The notes beneath the pieces were generated by a model. The model saw only the letters and a list, made by a program, of their open reading frames with translations. It did no database searches and was not told the DNA's origin. A stretch of DNA of 64,000 nucleotides, taken from Furcasterigmium furcatum. Its lineage: Eukaryota; Ascomycota; Sordariomycetes; Glomerellales; Plectosphaerellaceae. Where the stretch lies: positions 1,302,001 through 1,366,000 of the forward strand of contig BCIA01000003.1 in the NCBI GenBank assembly GCA_001599815.1. Reading direction: 5' to 3'. Position 1 is the stretch's first letter. Each line of letters opens with the position of its first letter. This document shows positions 56,787 to 64,000 of this stretch, one piece after another. Made by a program: the position numbers and the translations under genes.

Positions 56787-57936
56787 ATGACCTTCTTCAT
56801 AGACGGTAAGGATTGCATGGTATGTCCACCCGTCTGCTCCGTGAAGGCACCACGCACCTGTGTCGAAGCTGCGTCTTGCTCACTCTTGCTTCCCGTCTTA
56901 GATATCCGAATGGATTCTGCTGGCCGTGTCCTATGTTTTCGTCGCCCTGCGCGTCTACACGCGCCTCGTCCGCCTGCGTGAGAAGCTCACCTGGGCCGAC
57001 TGGCTCCTCGTCGTCTCCGCCATCAACGCTCTGGGTCTGATCATCTGCGACACCCTCACCTTCCAACTCGGAGTCATGGACAGCTGGGCCCCCTCGGTCG
57101 CTCTGTCGAAGGTAATTCTTATCCATAGACCAAGCTATCACCTCGGGCTCACGAGCTAACCACCCTGATACTGACAGATCGGCTTCTCCTCCAACTACTT
57201 CTACGATGTCGGCATGGGCTTCCCCAAGCTCAGCATGATTGCGTTCTACTGGGCCTACTTCCCCGTCAAGGAGAATTCTGGTATGCGCAAGGCTCTCTGG
57301 GGTATCACCGGCTTCGTGTGCGCTTGCTACCTGGCCATCCTGTTCGACGATACCTTTTTCTGCGGTGCCGATGTCTCCGTGCAGTGGTCGCAGGAGGAGG
57401 GCGCCTGCAGCGTCTTCTACGCCCCCGAGCCTTTCATCCTCAACTTCACCCTCAACCTGGCCTGTTACCTTGTTGGTGAGTCTCTACTCCGCAATACTGT
57501 CTGCCGAGTTTCGCGTTCAATTCGGGCTGCCGCTGACCGTGGACGCTGTCGCAGTCTACGCGCTCCCCCTCGCCTTGTTGATCCAGGGTGTGCTCGCACC
57601 CTCGAAGGGTGTTACTGTGACCTTCATCCTTGGTGCCTTGACCATCATGACGACCGTCGTCCGCTTCGTCACCCTCAAGATGGGCACCGGCCAGCCTAAC
57701 CTTGTTTGTAAGTCTGCTCTCAGTTGTTGGCTTGTCCCCGGTGTTCTTCATTCCTGTCGTATATTTGAAGACAAGTCTCTAACAGGAGGCTTCCAAAAGA
57801 CCCTCTCAGCATCGTCGAAATGACCCTCGCTATCGTTGTCGTCGCACTGCCCGGCCTGAAGCCTCTTCTCGGCCGCTCCGACCGTCGCGAGTCCTCGATT
57901 GAGACCGTTGAGGTGGAACACCAAGCGAAGGCATAA
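56787..57936 (+). CDS. Fungal rhodopsin-like membrane protein, paralogue (276 aa)
   Basis: Five exons (56787-56819, 56902-57111, 57178-57475, 57555-57707, 57800-57936). The sequence parallels the preceding gene throughout: ISEWILLAVSYVFVALRVYT, DWLLVVSAINALGLIICDTL, NYFYDVGMGFPKLSMIAFYW, FFCGADVSVQWSQEEGACS, VYALPLALLIQGVL and EMTLAIVVVALPGLKPLL. The first exon is again 33 nt, and three intron positions match those of the neighbour. The long cytoplasmic tail is much shorter here (about 20 residues). The last acceptor (CCAAAAG) was chosen because it alone restores the conserved Y-x-x-S-x-x-EM segment; a more obvious AACAG upstream would give an immediate stop. Confidence 0.82.
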
Positions 57937-58188
57937 TTCTTGATAGAGCACCTTTGTTCGTCACTTTGGTCCCAACTCGGAGGTTTTCAGTTCGCCCACT
58001 GTGTCCAATGGGCACTGAAGTTCAATAGCATCAAGATTATGTTGGATACTTTTTTTGCAGTGCCTTTATCCCACCTGTGACGGGCGCAGCGATTCCCCTT
58101 ATTGAGCTGCCATATAGCATGTGGAATATTAGAGCAAGCACAAACTTTGACGAATGAATCGCGGGCCCCCTCGGGAGAGTGTATAGGA

Positions 58189-58316
58189 GAGCCGAAATCC
58201 ACAGCACATCACTCGACAAACAGCTGGAGCAGCAACTTTTCGCGGAGGTGATGGAGGAGTGCAACAAGATGGATACACTCGTCTGCCCGATCTCCCGGCA
58301 TTCACCGATTAGATAG
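58189..58316 (+). pseudogene. Decayed 3' exon of an SDR gene
   Basis: The sequence RAEIHSTSLDKQLEQQLFAE, then VMEECNKMD, matches the last exon of the SDR at 52056-52191 (RAEILSTSLGQQLEEQFFAE, VMDECTKMD). Homology begins exactly after an AG like the acceptor of that exon. A small insertion after MD shifts the frame, and no upstream exon is present. It lies in the same orientation and at the same place relative to a chitinase tail as in the 52.1-52.5 kb copy. Confidence 0.88.
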
Positions 58317-58425
58317 CAAAGGTATCCCGGTGGGACGTAGGTAGTTACAGTATCCCTCTGCGAACAACTTGTCTTGGCCCTTTTATGCTTGCTCTCTGAA
58401 CAGAAGCCCCCCTGCTTCCACTGCC

Positions 58426-61400
58426 TTATGCGTACCGCGGGCACGTCTTCAGCTTCCTGACCGACGACGCAATCCTGTCCACCCGCGCCAGCCTCTCGAC
58501 GGGCCTCGTCCCCAGCACCGCAAGATCCCCCGCCGTCGCCTCTCTGCGCCAGCTCGACGCCTTGCCCAGCTGCGTCCAGTTGGACAGGCCCCCCGTCAGC
58601 GTCAGCGCGATGCCCAGGCCGAGGAGCACGGGGTTCTCCCCGTCGCCGAGGATCTTGTACATGTCGATGGCTACGAGCCCCAGGTCGCCGACCAGGGCCG
58701 CGATGCGCGCCACCGCGGCCACCCCCAGCGTGGAGCCCAGCACCTTTCCGGCGAACGGGATGAAGAAGAAGGCGATCGTCAGCCCCAGGAAGATTGCGTT
58801 CTTCTTCTCCTGCTCGGCCATCTCCTCGCCAATCTCGAGAACCTTCTCCATGCCCTCGAGCGCCTCGTCGGCCAGGAGGATCGGCGTCATGACCGTGTCG
58901 ATGATCTCGGTCCAGTCGTAGAGGTGGTGCATGTAGCCGATGTTGAGGAGCACCACCATGCCCGTCAGCTGCGCCGGGTACGACTCGAAGCGGTCGAGCG
59001 ACTCGCCGATGACGTCCTTGGGGTTGTGCACGGCGATGACGTTTGCGCCCGGGATGAGCAGCGGGATGTCGTACCAGTAGTTACGCGCGCAGTAGGCGTA
59101 GTCGATGGTGTTTACGCAGGGACCCAGGAGGAACGGCACGCCGTTGGCGTACGTGTACGCGCTCCGGGAGTAGTAGTCGTTGGTGATGGTCATGTTCGAC
59201 TTTGGGACGCCCGTGGCCTCCTCGAGGTCCTCGTAGAACTTGTCCTCCGCGCTTGAGTCCTTGAAGGTGAAGGTGAAGTTCCCGTGAACGTCCTCGTGCG
59301 TCGGACATGAGTCCCTGGGAACCCATTGACGGCCATCCTGCCTAGTGCAGTCGAAGTACTTGTCGAGGTCCAGGTCTCCCTCGACCCCACGGACGTGGTC
59401 GCGCACCATGGGGCCGGTCGTCTGCCTGACCAGGCGCTCGTACCGCTCGAAGGCCTCGTCGTAGGTGTTGCCCTCCATGATCTCGTCGAACCGGTGCAGG
59501 ATGCGCACCGACATGCGGATCAGCACGTCGATGAGGAAGATCGGGTAGCAGTGCAGCGCCGACTGCCGGGACTCGCTGTCGAGCGAGTCGGCGAGCTCCT
59601 CGAGCGTGTCGTCCGGCGTCATGATGCCGCAGTTGTCGGGGCCCTCAAACAGCTCCTCGTCCAGGGTGTCGCCGCCGAGCTCCAGGAACTCCTGCAGGTC
59701 GACCGCCCACTCGATCGTGCCGCCAAAGTTGTTCCGCGTGGCCGTGAACTCGCGGAGATCACGCACCCGCTCGTCCATGTACGCCACCCACTCCGTGTCA
59801 TTGTACACCATGATGTTGCTGCCCGAGCCGAGGTCCATCCACGTCTCGGCCGACGGGTTCTCGCTGATGATCTGCTCGATCTCCGCCAGCGCCAGGTAGC
59901 CGCTCGTCTCGGTGCACTGGCCCTCGCGCGCGGGCGAGTTGCCATCGCCCAGGAAGTGGCACTCGGACCCCGTGCAGCCGGCCTCGGCCATCTTGAAGGA
60001 CCGCCCGTACGTCGCCACGCCCACGAGGATCTTGTGTGCCGGGACACCCGCCTTGGTGATCATGACGAGGGCCTGGTTCGTCTCCGTGGCGTTGACGTGC
60101 GAGCGCAGGCAGTTGCCCTCGGGACAACCAGGGTTCGACCAGGGGTTATCGTGATCCCACTGCCCGTGCAGGTCGTACGTCATATAAACGATGTAATCGA
60201 GATAGGGCGCCATCTCCTCGATCGGGAACTGTTTGAGGTACCAGTATGACGCAGGGGCTGCGATGGATAGGGTCATGCTGCTCGGCAGCATCTCCCGCAC
60301 GATCTTGAGGAACTCGAGGTAGTTTTCGCCCTCGTCCTCCTCGCCGGGAGGAATGTCCGGGATGTCCGGGGCCCCGGGGTACTCCCAGTCGAAGTCGAGA
60401 CCGTCCAATCCAGCATCCACGGCGTGGTCGACACACCGTCTAGCGAAGGCACGGCGGTTCTCGGGCTTGACGGCCGCCCGGAAGATGTGATACGTGTCGG
60501 GCTCTGTCGAAAAGGCCCAGCCGCCATATGCCAGGATCTTTCGGAACGTCTTCTCCGTATCGAGGAAGGCCTCCCACTGGTCCACCTGGTTCCGGGGGAT
60601 CACGGGATGGAAGTCCTCCGTGATCTCAGCAAACGCAAAGTGAATGTCCGTGTACTCTTGGTGGTGGCCCGACAGGTCGGAGGCGTCCATGTGCAGACAG
60701 GGCCTGTCGAGATTCCACGCTTCGAAGTAGCCCAGCTTTCGGAACTCGTCAGGGGCCCGGTCGTTGTTGGTGATAGTCTTGCCGCAGTTCTGCACACAGC
60801 CGTTACGGTGGCCTGATGTGCCAGGGGCGCCCGTCGACGAGCGCTCGACGGTGCAGAAGTCTTCGTTCAGACCACACTTTCCCCAGACATTGCAGCATAC
60901 ATTTAGAGGACAGGGGTTGAGTTCCTCCAGAGTCTGGTTACCAGAGGGACCATCAGATCCTGGCTTACTCGGGCCGCAATCGGCACCCTCCATCTCAGCC
61001 GGCAGAGGGGGATCGCCTCGGCTCAGGCAGATACGGATACCAAGAGGGAGAGGGCTGCAGCCGCTCCATCCCCATGTGTCGCCGTTGAAAGTGTGGAGTT
61101 CGTTTCTCTGGAGGCCGTTCCGCGCCTCGAGAGACGAGCAGTCGTCGTCTGGCTGAGTCACATAGTCGTGACACTCTCCGTTTGGCTTGGGCTTGGGCTT
61201 TACGTCGGGCAGGTCACCGGCGCTGCAGCAGACGGGTTGTCCCACACGAAGAGTCGAGCAGTGATTTGCGCCGCTGTTATACCGGGTGTATTCGGCGGGG
61301 GTGATGCCACATCGTTCGGCGAGCGTTGGGCAGATGTCCCCTTGCTCAACGCGTTCGATGCGGCACACATTGTTGGCGAGCCGCATGGACGAGGTTTTGG

Positions 61401-62265
61401 GAAAGGACGATGGATAGATGGATGCAGAGAGCCCTGTCACCTCCACGACGCTGCTGGCGTCCTCGGTAATGCACTTGGCAGCTCTCCAGTGGCGGAGAGC
61501 GTCATGGATGTGAGCGAAGCCGCCCTTGGAGGCAACAGCGATACCGGCTGTCGTCCCGCCAGTAACTCCACCGGTGCTGTTGCTCCCGGAAGAGGATCCG
61601 CAGTGCTGAAGGACGAGACGTTCTGGCATGCCTCCTTCTTGTATGAGAGTCGATGTTTGGTCGAAGAAGCTGGCAGAGTCTTCGCCGCTAGGGTTGATGC
61701 GCTGGCCTCCAAAGTGACCAGCAAAGGTTCCATTGAGGTGGGCGAACAATACCGTCGGGCTCGTGCAGGAGAGCAAGTCAGACGATGAAGTGACCCAGGT
61801 GTGCATCTCCTCCAGCAGCCTCAACGCGCTATCAGTTGCCCCCGAGCCAGCGTCACGGTCTCCCCATGTCGCCAGCTGTGCGTCGAGCTCCTGCTCCTCG
61901 AGCTCTGGGCAGCTTTCGTCCGCATCTTGACGCTTGGCGAATCTCCCTTCATTGACAGCAGACCGACCAGAGGCCTGGTCAGGGGTCCTGCTGAATGTAG
62001 ACGGGTCTCCTGCTGTGCAGGCTTTGACATAGGTGATGTGGCCGAGACCTTCCAAGGGATCTGAGAGAGACACCTGAAAGAGGACGGGCTCCTCGCAGTA
62101 AGCAACTCGGCCGACCGAGTTGTAGAGGGTCCATTGAGAAGGACTGGTGGTGTTGGCACAGGCCACAGGGCAAGGCTGTCGTTGGCGTTGAGAGGTGACT
62201 TCAGTGGCCAGAAGGGCCAAGGCAAGGGCCGCCGCCAGGACAGGACGAGTCCGAGGGCGAGACAT
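58426..62265 (-). CDS. GH18 group-C-type chitinase with LysM and CBM18 modules (1279 aa)
   Basis: A single long exon. The signal peptide is MSRPRTRPVLAAALALALLA. A 250-residue N-terminal region of uncertain fold is followed by two LysM modules (about residues 300-345, GDICPTLAERCGITPAEY, and 365-410, DDDCSSLEARNGLQRNEL), a CBM18-type chitin-binding module near 445-480 (PCPLNVCCNVWGKCGLNEDF), then the GH18 catalytic domain (about 505-870) with DGLDFDWEYPG; the catalytic Glu is 628. The last 400 residues have several hydrophobic segments (AIFLGLTIAFFFIPFAG). This order is that of fungal subgroup C chitinases, which resemble the alpha subunit of yeast killer toxin (zymocin). Probable roles are chitin binding and hydrolysis at or outside the wall. 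The ATG gives a clear signal peptide. It is next to a LysM protein gene. Confidence 0.9.
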   Translation of the reverse strand: MSRPRTRPVLAAALALALLATEVTSQRQRQPCPVACANTTSPSQWTLYNSVGRVAYCEEPVLFQVSLSDPLEGLGHITYVKACTAGDPSTFSRTPDQASGRSAVNEGRFAKRQDADESCPELEEQELDAQLATWGDRDAGSGATDSALRLLEEMHTWVTSSSDLLSCTSPTVLFAHLNGTFAGHFGGQRINPSGEDSASFFDQTSTLIQEGGMPERLVLQHCGSSSGSNSTGGVTGGTTAGIAVASKGGFAHIHDALRHWRAAKCITEDASSVVEVTGLSASIYPSSFPKTSSMRLANNVCRIERVEQGDICPTLAERCGITPAEYTRYNSGANHCSTLRVGQPVCCSAGDLPDVKPKPKPNGECHDYVTQPDDDCSSLEARNGLQRNELHTFNGDTWGWSGCSPLPLGIRICLSRGDPPLPAEMEGADCGPSKPGSDGPSGNQTLEELNPCPLNVCCNVWGKCGLNEDFCTVERSSTGAPGTSGHRNGCVQNCGKTITNNDRAPDEFRKLGYFEAWNLDRPCLHMDASDLSGHHQEYTDIHFAFAEITEDFHPVIPRNQVDQWEAFLDTEKTFRKILAYGGWAFSTEPDTYHIFRAAVKPENRRAFARRCVDHAVDAGLDGLDFDWEYPGAPDIPDIPPGEEDEGENYLEFLKIVREMLPSSMTLSIAAPASYWYLKQFPIEEMAPYLDYIVYMTYDLHGQWDHDNPWSNPGCPEGNCLRSHVNATETNQALVMITKAGVPAHKILVGVATYGRSFKMAEAGCTGSECHFLGDGNSPAREGQCTETSGYLALAEIEQIISENPSAETWMDLGSGSNIMVYNDTEWVAYMDERVRDLREFTATRNNFGGTIEWAVDLQEFLELGGDTLDEELFEGPDNCGIMTPDDTLEELADSLDSESRQSALHCYPIFLIDVLIRMSVRILHRFDEIMEGNTYDEAFERYERLVRQTTGPMVRDHVRGVEGDLDLDKYFDCTRQDGRQWVPRDSCPTHEDVHGNFTFTFKDSSAEDKFYEDLEEATGVPKSNMTITNDYYSRSAYTYANGVPFLLGPCVNTIDYAYCARNYWYDIPLLIPGANVIAVHNPKDVIGESLDRFESYPAQLTGMVVLLNIGYMHHLYDWTEIIDTVMTPILLADEALEGMEKVLEIGEEMAEQEKKNAIFLGLTIAFFFIPFAGKVLGSTLGVAAVARIAALVGDLGLVAIDMYKILGDGENPVLLGLGIALTLTGGLSNWTQLGKASSWRREATAGDLAVLGTRPVERLARVDRIASSVRKLKTCPRYA

Positions 62266-63397
62266 GGTAACGAATGAGACGAGTCAACAAGTGCCGATAG
62301 AGCAGCGAGCCTGTGAGTTGTGTCTTCGGCCTTCCGCTGGCACCAGGGCTCATATTATGCTCGCCTCTGCAGACCTGACGGACGAGGACCATCTCCTGAG
62401 TTCCGCCCCCTCGCACCAACTTTGCAACATGAACCCGGCCAGACTGCCGCCTGATCACAACTTTTCCTCTTTAGAGTCCCAAAATAGAGTCTGTTTGGTC
62501 GGTACTTTGCCTCAAATCCCTCAATGGCCCGATTAACGTGAGCATTTGACCCGTGAAGGACTCAGCATATCTTGGCTCATCAGCTCCGTCCCCTTGCTGA
62601 GGCTGACACTAATGCAAGGCTCGGCCCGGCTCTTATATGCCGAGACACTAAGCTTCAACGGCTACCAGATCGGGATGCGGCATGCAGATACGTGCAGAAT
62701 ACGGCGATCCCTGCACACCGCACGGGACTTAGCTGCACTTGGCCCTCGGTTCCTGGTTCCTGCGTGCCGCGTCTACACTCAGCAACACTCGCATTCGGTT
62801 TGTCTCGTGAGACTGAGTGAGTTTCCTGCAGAGCCGAGCCCTTGGCTTGGAAGAAAGAATCCAACTTTCCGACTTTAGATGACCAGTTCTCGGCTTTGTC
62901 AGACCATGTAATACGGGCAATGTCCCCGGTCAATACTAGTCCCGGCCTGAAGGATGGGGAATTTCCAGTGCTTGTCGTACTGTGTGATGCTTAACTTACA
63001 AGTCGAGTCTGTTGATACGGCCTGCATAAGGACATGAGGGGTCTGGCGGTCCTTGGTGAGGACACCGAAATCACGGGCAAGACCAAATACTGAGGGCCAA
63101 GCCGATGCTTTCCTTTCCAGTCTTGTTGTGATTTCAATTTCATCTCAGTGGTAAATACGGCTAACTCTTTTCTTGCAGTAATGGCCGGAAATCCAGATTT
63201 TGACATCGTGCAATGAACATAAGGTAACAACAACTGAGATGTACGTAGTGAGGTGGAGTAATTGAGTCTGGGGCTGTCATTGTCCATTGATGCTGAGATT
63301 ACAGTACGGATCGACTTGATCTGTTAGGAATTTGCGTGCATCTCCCAGAGTCAAGTACATCAGAGTAACCAGACGCCCCTGAGTCCAAAACTTCTGC
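62266..63397. other. Intergenic: chitinase promoter and LysM 3' region
   Basis: No gene is supported here. The first part is the chitinase promoter. Confidence 0.45.
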
Positions 63398-64000
63398 CTA
63401 CAGGACACCAACACATAGATGCGTGTTCGCCCAGATGGACCTGCACTGCGCCCCGACGGCAGGGTTCCAGGTCGTCAGCTGCTGAACCGTCACGCTATAC
63501 GTCCTCGCGATGGACTCGCACGTCTGATCAGCCCGCACGAAGTGGAATCTGTTGCAGTTGCGCGTCATGCCGTCCTGGATTGGCGTGGGCGTGCTGATGC
63601 CGTTCCCGGGGTCTGTCGGCGTGGGGGTGTGCCCGACGACAGACACGCATGCCCACGTCTCGGCCCAGAGCCCAGAGCACCGGGGACCGGCCGCGGGGTT
63701 CCACAATGTGAACTGCTCCTGCGTGAGGCTGTACATGCGGAGGATGGCATCGCAGCTCTGGCCAATCTCAACGAAGTGGAACTCGTCGCAGTTGCCCACC
63801 ATGCCGTCCTGGATGGGCGTCGGCGTCGAGATGCCGTTGCCCGGGTCCGTCGGGGTTGGAGTGTGGCCGATGACGGAGACGCAGACGTAGGCGTCGAGCC
63901 AGAGGCCGGAGCAAGAGGCGCCGCCAACGTTGGTGTTCCACGAGAGGAACTGGGTCATCGAGATGCCATTCTGGGCGGCGATGGCCTCGCAGCTGTCGCC
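63398..64000 (-). CDS. LysM-repeat protein, cut by the window end
   Basis: The minus-strand frame enters from beyond 64000 and stops at 63398-63400. It shows three LysM modules: a first, partial one (GDSCEAIAAQNGISMTQFLSWN), a second (CDEFHFVEIGQSCDAILRMY) and a third (CNRFHFVRADQTCESIARTY), each ending in a CVSV or CVGV cysteine. They are joined by two identical linkers (HTPTPTDPGNGISTPTPIQD). There is no other domain downstream, as in LysM effectors, which bind chitin and hide or shield hyphae. Number of modules, signal peptide and start lie outside the window. The neighbouring chitinase supports a chitin-related role. Confidence 0.9.
   Translation of the reverse strand, partial: GDSCEAIAAQNGISMTQFLSWNTNVGGASCSGLWLDAYVCVSVIGHTPTPTDPGNGISTPTPIQDGMVGNCDEFHFVEIGQSCDAILRMYSLTQEQFTLWNPAAGPRCSGLWAETWACVSVVGHTPTPTDPGNGISTPTPIQDGMTRNCNRFHFVRADQTCESIARTYSVTVQQLTTWNPAVGAQCRSIWANTHLCVGVL

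Noticed and set aside
59326..60249. 307-codon plus-strand frame inside the chitinase
   Set aside because: Antisense to the GH18 domain with its catalytic motif; typical GC-rich shadow.

Overview
The window is nuclear DNA of a filamentous ascomycete (Pezizomycotina, probably Sordariomycetes; the class is my inference). The evidence is short 48-160 nt GT-AG introns with CTAAC/CTGAC-type branch sites, Zn2Cys6 transcription factors, a lipase-NACHT-ankyrin NLR, an OPT oligopeptide transporter, a group-C-type GH18 chitinase with LysM domains, a fungal rhodopsin-like membrane family, and small secreted cysteine-rich proteins. I rebuilt gene models by eye from reading frames and splice signals, so exon ends are predictions.

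Layout. 0-5 kb: a 29-bp minisatellite, an uncharacterised basic protein, and a C2H2 zinc-finger protein whose 5' end does not resolve. 5.4-9.4 kb: a 1320-aa NLR (minus). 10.2-12.3 kb: the rRNA-processing PIN protein Fcf1/Utp24 and a cell-surface-like protein. 13.7 kb: a 72-aa secreted cysteine-rich peptide. 14.3-17 kb: the OPT transporter. 18-19.4 kb: an unknown protein. 20.5-25.1 kb: a small group of a Zn2Cys6 regulator, a divergent SDR and a FAD monooxygenase. 26.3 kb: an unknown protein. 28.8-31.4 kb: an MFS sugar transporter of ten exons, one of them only 2 nt long. 31.4-36.8 kb: no supportable gene. 36.8 kb: a cysteine-rich secreted prepropeptide. 38.1 kb: a possible PD-(D/E)XK-fold protein. 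40-43.5 kb: a divergent pair of unknown genes, one with a possible transglutaminase-like Cys/His/Asp set. 43.65-44.4 kb: a dead fragment of a delta24-sterol-reductase-like gene. 44.6-45.7 kb: a secreted SGNH/CE2-type esterase. 46.1-46.4 kb: a 269-bp MITE-like element. 47.5-48.7 kb: a secreted carbohydrate-binding-like protein. 48.9-52.2 kb: a divergent Zn2Cys6 regulator and SDR. 52.4-52.7 kb: fused gene fragments. 54.5-57.9 kb: two tandem rhodopsin-like membrane proteins. 58.2-64 kb: an SDR fragment, the chitinase, and a LysM protein cut by the window end.

How the genes relate. The last 15 kb looks like the remains of a tandem duplication of a regulator-SDR-chitinase block: one copy keeps the regulator and SDR but only the chitinase tail, the other keeps the chitinase but only the regulator and SDR tails. 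Chitinase plus LysM protein is a common fungal pairing for handling or hiding chitin. The 20-25 kb group has the composition of a small catabolic or specialised-metabolism cluster, but no backbone synthase is present, so its product cannot be named.
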